From Gnetum montanum (lineage: Eukaryota > Streptophyta > Gnetopsida > Gnetales > Gnetaceae), in the NCBI GenBank assembly GCA_015680685.1, contig MNCI01004078.1:573894-609013 (forward strand): 35,120 bases of DNA, read 5' to 3'. The notes below the pieces were generated by a model. It saw only the letters and a list, made by a program, of their open reading frames with translations, did not search any database and was not told the DNA's origin. Made by a program: the position numbers and the translations under genes. Numbering within the stretch: position 1 is the first letter of the stretch; the number at the start of each line of letters is the position of its first letter. Shown here in pieces: positions 10,890 through 19,730 of the stretch.

Positions 10890-11970
10890 ATAATTTTGAT
10901 TACTAATAATACATATTACAAATAAAGGCAAGATGTAGTCCAATAAGGTGAAGATTTCTCTATGTTATCAAATCATAAGGGACTAATAATTGTATAGTAA
11001 GACCACACCACCCATCCATCCATTCCAATAATAAGAGGTTCTTAAGATGGCTATAATGATATTCTTTCCATCATCAAACTAAGAATAAACTTGTGATCAT
11101 TATCCATGGATAGAAAAGTGAAGAAGCAAGGGGAAATGTGAAGGGTGTGACATCAAGGGAACTTGTGGAATATCTTAGACCACTATTGTATGTTCTATCA
11201 TGTTGATAAGGTTGTAATTATATCCTTGAAGATTTAATGAAAAATGAAAGTAAGAGTAAAATAAGTGCTGCCTTACCATGCACTAGAAGGACATGTTACC
11301 CATGCCTGAAGGTATTCCTCTGGTAAGGTTTACATAGATAAAAATAAAAGAGCACAAAATAAATTTCTAAGGGTCCCATTGAAAAGACATGTTACCCATG
11401 TCTGAAGGTAGGTGGCTTCTTAGAAATCAAAAAAATAAAAATAAAAATAAAAAAGTACCATGAATAAACTTCTCCCTTAGACAAAATGCCAAGTAATGAT
11501 ACTCCTTGCAACAGTGGTAGTCTCATGGTTGTAAATCCAAGAGATGATATAATGTGATGTCACTAGAAACTAGTTTGGACTTGGTCTGAATCTTGGAAAG
11601 AAGGGCTAATGATCACTTTAACCATTAATAACACACAAGGATTCATTATGCCTATGGTAAGATACCTCACATCTTGATTTCAGTAATCCCTTCTGTAGTC
11701 CATTTCATCTCATTGTATATGTAATCATAACTTGTGGTTTTGTATAATTTAATGTTATTTTCCCAATCTGGTAATAGTAACATGTATGTTTTGCTAAATA
11801 GATATTTCTTACATTCAACTCCTTGAGTTCTTAAGAACACTTTTAGGCATAGCTATACAAGGGCATTAAGCGCTAGAGCCTGCTTTGGGGAGGACTCACT
11901 TGTATAACTCTTGTATTTCATACTTGTTAAGAAATTCCACATCATCTTGTGCCTTTTAAAACATCTAATA
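10890..11970 (+). mobile_element. Conserved non-coding internal region, element B
   Basis: No frame stays open and no pol motif appears. It still aligns block by block with 16,610-17,640 of element C, for example aataagaggttct, gggtgtgacatcaagggaact, ctgaaggtaggtggcttct, tcatttcatctc and cctgctttggggagga. It lies where pol would be in a complete element. A part of it is duplicated in tandem (next entry). Confidence 0.7.
11285..11480 (+). repeat. Tandem duplication of about 95 bp in element B
   Basis: The blocks acatgttacccatgcctgaa (about 11,290) and acatgttacccatgtctgaa (about 11,385) head two adjacent related units. Element C has this block once (17,018 on). Confidence 0.6.
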
Positions 11971-12840
11971 AACTTCCCATATCATCTAATAATTTGTCTG
12001 TACATAAAAAATTCATTATCCTTTTCTTATCCATACCATAAACTTTCATTGCTCGAGATTCCTTCTTCATGAACTTTAAACATCAAATTTTTGAAAATTG
12101 TGCATCATTAATGGCCATGACTTCTAGATAATCTTTGCAACTTCCAAATATTCCATTTGACTCATTTTTTCCAAGAAAAATCAATGAAAAGTTTGAATGT
12201 TGTAACAGTGATGTCGTAGTCACAATGTTGTAGGCACCTATGATGTTGTATCTACGATTTATGATCTGCAATGTTTTGCATATAAAAATAGTATATATAC
12301 ATGTAGGAGTTAGTGGTATTTTTCATTTCTCTCATTTGTAGCAAGAGAAGTTTTTGCAGTTTTTACTCAGCCCTCTTGCACAGTAGCTTCCAAAGGTCAT
12401 AACTTCGTCCTCATAGCTCCAATTTCTAAAATTCTTCAATCTTGTTGATCCTAGAGCACTCAACTTAGTCATTGGGGGGCAGGGGTTATGCAATATAAGA
12501 GAACAAAAATTTGAAAATTTGAGCCACAAATTCCTAAAGCCTGGAAGATATTATAAAAGGTAAGTACAAGGAGAACATAAGAACCTTGAAGTTAATCAAT
12601 CAAACTAAGGCGAGAAAGATTTAGATAATACTCCTAATAAACCATATCAACTATTTTAGGCCATAATAAGCAAGGAAAATGATAGAAGATCATAAGTAAC
12701 TACAAGATATAACACCTAAGGAGTTCTTTTTTAGAATTTTTTGAACTTTGCAACTGTAAGAAGATAAGAACTTGATCTAACCAAGGGTATGAGCAAGGTA
12801 AAGAAATATTAAGAATTCATAGGAACACCCTAATAATTTC
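11971..12840. other. Element B internal DNA without recognisable gene
   Basis: About 870 bp with no supported coding sequence. In element C the matching interval (17,640-17,830) is much shorter, so B carries roughly 700 extra bases here, or C lost them. Two minus-strand open stretches (12,083-12,271 and 12,332-12,529) show no motif and are not believed. Confidence 0.5.
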
Positions 12841-12857
12841 AAACCCTTGTTGATTGT

Positions 12858-12859
12858 AG
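12858..12859 (+). promoter_or_regulatory. Possible splice acceptor before ORF2, element B
   Basis: The stretch ttgttgattgtag ends in AG immediately before the start of ORF2 homology, at the same place as in element C (gtgattatag). A ctaat branch-like motif lies about 25 nt upstream. No transcript evidence is available from sequence alone. Confidence 0.35.
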
Positions 12860-13439
12860 ATTTCCCTAAAGAGGATACTAGAAGGAGGACCTTCACAACC
12901 TAGGAGCAAAAGACCAAGAGGCCATGGGAGAAGCCGATCAAGGGAACAAACCCCACAACCAGAACATGCAGAGTAGGAGGCTTAATCATACAGCATCTAT
13001 TAGGAAACTCCTACTATAGAGCATTTAGCCCAAGGAGAGGTAGAAATTCCACAAGCACCTAAACAAGGACAATGCCTCATGCTATCACCAGATTGTCTAC
13101 AGGCCATCCAAGGATGATCAATCATGTTCATGGTCATCGTGGAACTAAATTATGATCCTTTTATGGAATTTGATCTAGAAGTAGTGAAGATGCAACTTCA
13201 AGCATCTCCATTATGGTCCACTTTGTCTAATGATGAAGAGTGCTACCTAGAGGAAACATACCAATTCTAGAAAAACAAACAGGCCAATGCAACAATTAGA
13301 ATTGAGGGAGTCTTTGTGCCATACTTAGTAAAAGGGACATATGAAAAAAGAAGACAAGGACAGAAGAGGAGAAACTTTCTAGAAGCCTAACGACAAAGGG
13401 AAGAAGCCGATGGAAGAGCCATCATCGTTTGAAATATGA
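12860..13439 (+). pseudogene. ORF2 of element B, decayed
   Basis: A second sense-strand coding region between the non-coding block and the polypurine tract. Its basic start (AGGAGGACC...RSKRPRGHGRSRS) aligns with the ORF2 start of element C, and its end reads KGKKPMEEPSS before a TGA at 13,437. The same end occurs in C and D. The middle is interrupted by stops and diverges from D. It has no membrane segment, enzyme motif or zinc finger I can recognise, so no function is assigned. It is not pol and not a known env by eye. Confidence 0.55.
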
Positions 13440-13603
13440 ACTACATCAAGCCACTTCAAATTTTTGTTGTTGTTATTTTGTCATGTAATTACGTCATTTT
13501 TGTATACACCATTGCAACACTTAGAATTAGTCAGTAGTTAGAGTCAGTCAATAATCCCATACCTTCCCAATATTTTGTAAGGAACTTATTTCTCCTTTTT
13601 TCA

Positions 13604-13637
13604 CTTGAGGACAAGTTTTTAGTCAATCGTGGGGGTA
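13604..13637 (+). promoter_or_regulatory. Pre-PPT stem and polypurine tract, element B
   Basis: The stretch cttgaggacaag (short stem) is followed by ttagtcaatcgtgggggta and then the LTR start TGATGA. The G-rich tract would prime plus-strand cDNA synthesis. The same layout is at 18,419-18,452 in C and, on the minus strand, at 14,492-14,525 in D. Confidence 0.75.
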
Positions 13638-13728
13638 TGATGAATCATCATTTGGCTGGGATATCTTTGATGTTATATCACATTTGTTTGACAAAAAGTC
13701 AATTTTTGGTTGGCTACAATATTGGAGC
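13638..13728 (+). mobile_element. 3' LTR of element B, left part
   Basis: It starts TGATGAATC right after the polypurine tract and is cut after 91 bp by insertion of element D. It resumes at 19,731. The last five bases, ggagc, are the left copy of D's target-site duplication. The block aaaagtcaatttttggttggct here has an inverted counterpart at 19,735-19,752. Confidence 0.75.
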
Positions 13729-14491
13729 TAATGAGTGGTGAGGTACCCCTACACTTAACCATACGAATACGAGTGTTACACGCGCGACCTAGTTGAACTC
13801 CGCAGATGGACTAGTTGTGGCATCTAGACAATTAGCCTTAGGTCACAGTTCGCTATCTTCCAACCTGGACTAGTATTAGCTTTGTCATGTATGGTTTAGT
13901 CCAGAGTGAGGTGTATGATGTGGTCCTAATAAGATTAACTAAGCTAAGAGAGAAAGGGTGAGAGAGAATCTAGCTAGCCTAAGTGCGATGAGCATCTGTT
14001 CCTCGATCATCCGTACACATCTTAGACCTCGTGCACAAATACCACTGGGATTACCAAGTGCAGATCCTAGGTATGCTACTGGGTTACCAAGTAGTCACAC
14101 TTAAATGCTCGTGATCAAGTCGTACTCATTCTGCATTTAACAGGAGTTTAGGGTGAAGAGAATATTAGCTAGGAAAGTAGTAAATAACAAGTAAATAAAT
14201 AATTAAACTAAGTGAATGCTGAAATGATGAAGTAATATTGATCTTCATTTCCAGTCATGTGCATGTCCAAGTATGTCACACTCAAATAAGGATGTCGTAC
14301 AATTGCAATCACCACACTGCGGGCATACACTGGGAGGAAAAGGGTTGAGAGAAAGAACTACTAAAAGCTAAACACTTAACTTACCAAAAACTAATGCCTA
14401 TCGGAATTGTCTACCTCTTATTTATAGATGAGGAGACAGGCTACGATATTGTGTACGCGATATCGCGGTTGAGTAAAATGGTGACTCATCA
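13729..14491 (-). mobile_element. 3' LTR of element D (complete, 763 bp)
   Basis: On the minus strand it runs TGATGAGTCACC ... CACTCATTA. It has a TATA box at 14,419-14,427 and an imperfect GATATC-containing palindrome upstream of it. Positions 14,083-14,491 match 19,322-19,730 with about 20 differences in 409 bp by eye, as expected of two LTRs of one element. A polypurine tract on the minus strand lies directly to its right. Confidence 0.85.
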
Positions 14492-14525
14492 TACCCCCAC
14501 GACTGAATGAAAACTCGTCCTCGAG
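14492..14525 (-). promoter_or_regulatory. Pre-PPT stem and polypurine tract, element D
   Basis: On the minus strand: ctcgaggacgag, a short spacer, then attcagtcgtgggggta and the LTR start TGATGAG. The stem CTCG-AGGA-CGAG is identical to that of element C and nearly so in B. Confidence 0.8.
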
Positions 14526-14681
14526 CTATAGTGAGAACAAGCTCCATTGATTACGCAGTGGATAGGTATGGGATTATTGAATGGTGAGAATGGGTTTATA
14601 CCACAGTGTGGAATCAAAAAAAATTAAGACACAACACAAAGAATGCAAAAGGAAATCCTACAACTACAAAATTGGTGGAAC

Positions 14682-15410
14682 TCATGTAGTTCCTGGTGGC
14701 GGTGGCTTCTCCATAGGTGCTTTCCCCTTGTCTTGTGCTCCAGGTTTTGAGATTTGATGGCGTTGAAGTATGGCCTGGAGTTTCTCCTCTTTGGTCCAGG
14801 GATCCTGTGCCGTCCATGCTAATGTTTTGACGTTTGATGGAGTCGGCACCTCCCATGGGTAGGGTAGTTGCAAAAACATTTGATTTTCCTTGACATACCA
14901 AGCTGTAAACACCCGTCGTTCCTCCTCATAGGCTCTAGCTTTGTCTTTGTATTCTTGAAATTTCGCAAGTCGTTGAGCCAGATCTATTGTGACACTTTTT
15001 TGTCCTTGGTAGCTTTCTTTCATCACCTCAAGTTCAGAATTTTCAATCTCTAGTTTTGCAATATCTTCTTGTGTTCTACAAACTTTGTTTCATATTTTTT
15101 GTAGGTGGTAGCTACTTGTTGTTTGAGCTCTATCCTTGAGCACCCTGCTATTAATATGGCAAGGTTGGCATATCATAGGTTTGCCAACTCCATGTATTCT
15201 GTCAAATCCTGAATCTACAGGTCCCAATTCTTAACTTTCGCTTGGTGGGCTAAGGCATATGTGTCCAATATGGCCTGCTTGTTAGTGTGTCGAGCACTGA
15301 TAGCATTGATGTGGGCTTTGGCCATATGGATCTCCTTCTCGAGGATCTTTTTACACATCCCCACCTAGTCCCGGAAGTGCTCCTTTAGTTTCATTACGAA
15401 GCCCATCACT
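14682..15410 (-). pseudogene. ORF2 of element D, best preserved C-terminal part
   Basis: The open stretch 15,026-14,682 (114 codons, ending at TGA 14,684-14,682) reads KESYQGQKSVTIDLAQRLAK, then EEERRVFTAWYVKENQ, PTPSNVKTLAWTAQDPW and the tail KGKAPMEKPPPPGTT. Upstream, one frameshift away (near 15,040-15,070), the homologous region continues to about 15,410 with EIHMAKAHINAISARHTNKQ and TEYMELANL; the charged, Leu/Ala-spaced pattern suggests a coiled coil. Element C has the ARAYEEER...AW block, PTPSN and the same tail. The gene is cut at about 15,411 where element C sequence begins. Role unknown; an accessory structural protein is only a guess. Confidence 0.6.
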
Positions 15411-16496
15411 AGATGAAATTGAGGCAAAGATTAATAAGATGACGGACTGGGTACATGAAAGATGTGGAGAATATGCCAACATTATTAGAGGAAAAACTAT
15501 GCCAAATCGAGAAACGAGACAGGACACCACACGACAATTGAAACAAAGGGTAGAAGAGAATAGGGATAAGAACTCAACTTCTAATAATACGTATCAATGT
15601 AACGTCTATTTGTACGATCACCCTAGAGGCCAATGTCCATTTTTTCACATTTACATGAGCATTGGAAAGGAATGTTACATCCAGAGTTCATACAAAAATA
15701 CTAGGTCCAACCATAGTGGCCAAAACCTTAGTCGTGGGGGAGGCCACTGCCAACAGGACCATACCCTTCATATGTCCCAGTGCCAAATGCTTATTATGTT
15801 CAACACCATGTTTCTCCAACAAGATCAGCATCCTCTACCTCACCTCATCATCATCATTCTTTCGAGTACTATCCATGCATGTCCTCTCCAATAAGATCAC
15901 CACCTCATGTGCCTTACACTTCTCCTCAACCTCAATATTCTCATACTTCACCCCCTTCTACATCACCGCCAGCTATGCCAGAAGATTTTGCACCACAGCA
16001 CCAACCTGAAAACTTTACTTGTGCTGCTACTGTCAACAGTAGTGGAGGTCCTTCACAACATCGAAGGTATCCCTTCTTTAGATGTGATCATCGAAAGGGA
16101 CACCAAAGTTCAAAAACCACTGCATCCGCCAACTCAACACAAATCCAACACTGTGGTGCATCTTCCTCTTCGAACCCAATGCCTCATGTTACCTTATCAA
16201 GGCCACCACTCAATACTCCAACAACCATGGGGACCAATGAATATTGCCACATGGGAAGACATGTTGATCCTTGCATACCATCTTACGGTCGCAAGTACCA
16301 TAGTGGGTCAAGTCCTTATAAATTAACCACATCTTGTAACTTGCCCCACTATGTCAACTCTAATCAAGTGTGTGGACCCCAATGGGGCAAGTATGACCAG
16401 GTCCCAATATTTCCAACATGCAAGGATCCCCACCTTCCATTTATTAATTCTAGCCATGCTCAACCGTTTAGTTATGGGGGGTATCCTCCATTCTAA
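15411..16496 (+). pseudogene. gag of element C, 5'-truncated, one frameshift
   Basis: This begins inside gag at EIEAKINKMTDWVHERC, which aligns with EIEERIDKRWELMNEK of element B, so the capsid core is missing. The zinc-knuckle-like CNVYLYDHPRGQCPF (15,600-15,645) follows in the same frame. After a frameshift near 15,655 the homology moves to a second frame (NAYYVQHHVSP). That frame has a 238-codon open stretch (15,780-16,496) rich in Pro, Ser, His and Tyr, with a further C/H cluster FFRCDHRKGHQ, ending YGGYPPF before TAA. The long open tail looks like a plant proline-rich protein when read alone, but its place between the gag motif and the T-rich tract shows it is the gag C-terminus. Confidence 0.7.
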
Positions 16497-16500
16497 CAAC

Positions 16501-16610
16501 ACAGAATTAATAAATTTTTTTCTATTTCTTTAATTTTTCAACTTTTTGTTTTCCAATTTTTCACCTTTTAATTTATTGTTTTATCCTTTTGTCTTTTTAT
16601 CTTTTTATGA
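16501..16610 (+). repeat. T-rich tract after gag, element C
   Basis: Pyrimidine-rich stretch (ttttctatttctttaatt and variants) directly after the gag stop. It is the counterpart of 10,678-10,885 in element B. Confidence 0.7.
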
Positions 16611-17720
16611 TTAATCTCATCTACGAATAAAACACTCATGTGACTCGTTGGTTGAGGTGTTGTTCTATGCTATCAAGTCTCAGGTGACTAATTATTTGAA
16701 CAGTGAGCCCATCACATCCACCCAACCATTCTATTAATAAGAGGTTCTACTCTAGGTACGATGATATTCTTGACATCATTAAAACTTAAAGTAATTTTGT
16801 GCTCATTATGCCCAAAGTGAAAAATGATGGACTAAGAGGGAATGGCCAGGGTGTGACATCAAGGGAACTTATGGATTCTCTTTGGTGACATCCGTAGGTG
16901 CTATCATGCAGCTTGGTTGTACTAAGATCCTTGTAGATCTAACAAAAAATGGGAGTAAGAGTATTAAAGGTACTCAATAAAGAACCTAACGCTATTCTAG
17001 GAGGTTCCACTGGAAAGACATGCACCCATGACTGAAGGTAGGTGGCTTCTCTGGATTAAGATTACTTCATCAAAAAATAAAAAAAGAAGAAGAAAGAGAT
17101 TGTGCCAAAGTGGCCAAACAAAAAGTATGCCGCAAAGAAATTCCAAGTCACTCCTCCCTTGCACAAAACACCAAGTGATCGTACGCCTTGTTGTCATGGT
17201 GCTCTTATTGTTGTCCATCATTGGATGAAACACTGTGATGTCACTGATCGGAGGAATGGACTTGGTCTTGATTTTGGAACGACGGGCTAATAACACATTA
17301 ATCATGCCCTACACTCAAGATTCATTGTGCCCTAAGTTAGTTACCTCACGTCCCAATCTCTGCAACCCCTTCTTTGATTCATTTCATCTCGTTGTTCATG
17401 TATTTGTGACTAGTGTCTTGTATAGCATTGAATTCATACCTCATCATGGTCGTATCAACATGTGTGTTTTTTTGCAGCGGTATTGATTACATTTAACCCT
17501 TCTAGTGCCTACGGACGTCTTAAGATGTGGTCATGCAAGGGCATATAGGTTGGAACCTGCTTTGGGGAGGACCCACTTGCGTGACTTTTGTAATTTGTAC
17601 TTGCTGCACACAACCACATCATCTTATACCCTTCGAGTATTTCATTGTCAAATCTATTCTTTCCTTTGTCATCATTTTATCAAACGTTTCTCAAAACCAA
17701 GTCCAACATTAAACTGTTAG
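16611..17720 (+). mobile_element. Conserved non-coding internal region, element C
   Basis: Counterpart of 10,890-11,970 in element B, in the same order. It has several short open frames in all directions (for example 17,235-17,486 and 17,505-17,720) that are not conserved in B and are not believed. No protease, RT or integrase motif is found between gag and ORF2. Confidence 0.7.
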
Positions 17721-17830
17721 GGAAACTTCCTTGAAAAATTTCTAACTCTAAAATCATGCTAACTAAGGAATGCAACATTTATTAAAGGCAATGAGTAAGG
17801 TATGAAATCATTGAACGTTTTTCAATAACC

Positions 17831-17852
17831 TTACTAACAATTGTGATTATAG
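17831..17852 (+). promoter_or_regulatory. Branch point and splice acceptor candidate before ORF2, element C
   Basis: The motif ttactaac (17,831-17,838) is a near-perfect branch-point sequence. It is followed 14 nt later by gattatag, whose AG (17,851-17,852) abuts the ATG of ORF2. The spacing is short for a plant intron but acceptable. This could let ORF2 be made from a spliced subgenomic RNA. Inference only. Confidence 0.4.
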
Positions 17853-18278
17853 ATGGCCCCTAAAAGAAGACAATAAGGAGGACCTTCTCAAGGTGCAACC
17901 GAACGACCTGGGGGAGGTAGAGGCCAAGGACCTCATGCAAAACATGCAGAGCAGAAGGCAATCATTCAACATCCATCATGAAACTCCTACTACTACATAA
18001 TCTATCTAAGCAAAGGGAGGAGAGGTCATGGCTCGAGCCTATGAAGAGGAACGACAGTTATTTGCGGCATGGCATGTTAAGGCCAGTCAAGTGTTCTCGC
18101 AGCTGTCGTGTCTATGAAAAGTGCTGACTCCATCAAACATTGGAACATCAGCATGGATGGCTCATAATCCTCAAATAAAAGAGGAGAAACGTTAGGTGCT
18201 TCTTAATCTCAGAATCCTGATGCATAGGACAAAGGAAAGGCACCCATGGAGGAGCCACCACTACCGGGAACCCCATGA
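17853..18278 (+). pseudogene. ORF2 of element C, internally deleted
   Basis: The start codon ATG 17,853 gives MAPKRRQ, then a stop, then GGPSQGATERPGGGRGQGPH, a basic Gly/Arg-rich start shared with B. The sequence then jumps to ARAYEEERQLFAAWHVKASQ, PTPSN and KGKAPMEEPPLPGTP before TGA 18,276-18,278. The last part matches D. The coiled-coil-like middle seen in D is missing, so C looks deleted by roughly 200 codons. Together with B and D this shows a real coding region under past constraint. Confidence 0.55.
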
Positions 18279-18418
18279 GTTCCACAAGTTTTGTCTTTTG
18301 TGTCTGTGTCCAAATTTTGTTTAATTCTCCACTATGGCATGAATAAATTTCTAGTCAGTCAAAAATCCCATACCTATCCATTGTATATTCAATTGAGCTT
18401 GTTCCTCACTTTCTTTGA

Positions 18419-18452
18419 CTCGAGGACGAGTTGTTATTCAGTCATGGGGATA
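18419..18452 (+). promoter_or_regulatory. Pre-PPT stem and polypurine tract, element C
   Basis: The stem ctcgaggacgag is followed by ttgttattcagtcatgggga-ta and the LTR start TGATGAAG. Same layout as B and D. Confidence 0.8.
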
Positions 18453-19321
18453 TGATGAAGTGCTAAAATGGTCGATGCATTTACTAGGCCGCGTATACGA
18501 GGTCCCATATATGCAGCCGCGTCAACGCAACCCCGTCGATGCATCCCTCCATGCGTCAATGTGGCCCCATTTACACAGAGCCTATTTTAGCCTATAAATA
18601 AGTGGCCCTCCACCACACCTAGGGACCTTTTAGTCAATTGTAGCGAAGCCCTTGCATTTTGTTTTCGTAGGAGTTAGATTATTTTCCCAAGTGCATGCCT
18701 GCAGTGTGATGCTTGTAATTGTGCCGCACCTTTATTCAAGTGTGACGTACTTGGATGCACACATGACCAAAAAATAAAGATTGAGATTACTTCATCATTG
18801 CAGCATTCACTTAGTTTAATTATTTATTTACTTGTTATTTACTTCTTTCCTAGTTAATATTCTCTTCACCCTAAACTCCTATTAAACGCGGAATGAGTAC
18901 GACTTGATCACGAGCATTTAAGTGTGACTACTTGGTAACCCAGTAGCGTACCTAGGATCTACACTTGGTAACCCCAGTAGTAGTTGTGCACAAGGTCCAA
19001 GATGTGTACTAATGATTAAGGAATGGATGCTCATCGCACTTAGGTTAGCTTAGACTTCATTTCCTATTACTCATTAGTTTAATCAAGATTATTCTCCATT
19101 GATTCTAGGAGTAGCACTAATTTAGGATCACATCATACACCTCACTCTAGACTAAACCATACGTGACAAAGCAAATACTAGTCCAGGTGGGAAGATAGCG
19201 AACTGCGATCAACATGTAACTATCTAGATACCACGACTAGCCTATCCACGGAGTTCGACCGGATCACGCATGAACGCTCGTATTTGTATGGTTGAGTGTA
19301 GGGGTACCTCACCACTCATCA
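18453..19321 (+). mobile_element. 3' LTR of element C (869 bp)
   Basis: It starts TGATGAAG and ends CACTCATCA. The TATA box ctataaata is at 18,592-18,600. The 3' half aligns closely with the LTR of D, while the U3 part upstream of the TATA box is different and richer in CG (ggccgcgtatacgagg). Directly after its end the sequence becomes the middle of D's 5' LTR on the other strand, so C most simply inserted into that LTR. Together with D's fragment it makes inverted arms of about 170 bp (18,780-18,950 against 19,322-19,490). Confidence 0.85.
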
Positions 19322-19730
19322 ATTACCAAGTAGTCACACTTAAATGCTCGTGATCAAGTCGTACTCATTCCGCGTTTAATAGGAGTTTAGGGTGAAGAGA
19401 ATATTAACTAGGAAAGAAGTAAATAACAAGTAAATAAATAATTAAACTAAGTGAATGCTGCAATGATGAAGTAATCTCGATCTTTATTTCCGGTCATGTG
19501 CGTGTCCAAGTATGTCACACTCGAATAAGGATGTCGTACAATTACAATCACCACACTGCGGGCATACACTGGGAAGAAAAGGGTTGAGAGAAAGAACTAC
19601 TAAAAGCTAAACACTTAACTTACCAAAAACTAATGCCTATCGGAATTGTCTACCTCTTATTTATAGATGAGGAGACAGGCTGCGATATCACGTACGCGAT
19701 ATCGCAGTTGACTAAAATGGTGACTCATCA
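19322..19730 (-). mobile_element. 5' LTR of element D, truncated (409 bp)
   Basis: Direct repeat of 14,083-14,491 at about 95% identity by eye. It contains the LTR start (TGATGAGTCACC on the minus strand), a palindromic GATATC block around 19,681-19,706 and a TATA box (19,658-19,666). The rest of the LTR, the primer site and D's gag are missing, replaced by element C. Confidence 0.85.

Noticed and set aside
14614-14901. Minus-strand open frame of 95 codons overlapping ORF2 of D
   Set aside because: It overlaps the frame that is shared with C and B (KGKAPMEKP tail). This alternative frame is not conserved.
15780-16496. 238-codon Pro/Ser/His-rich open frame as a plant cell-wall or proline-rich protein
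   Set aside because: It follows the gag zinc-knuckle-like motif after a frameshift, lines up with the tail of gag in A and B, and ends at the T-rich tract of the family. It is the gag C-terminus.
17028-17720. Cluster of short open frames as a possible gene in element C
   Set aside because: The matching region of B (10,890-11,970) is non-coding in all frames, so the openness is chance.
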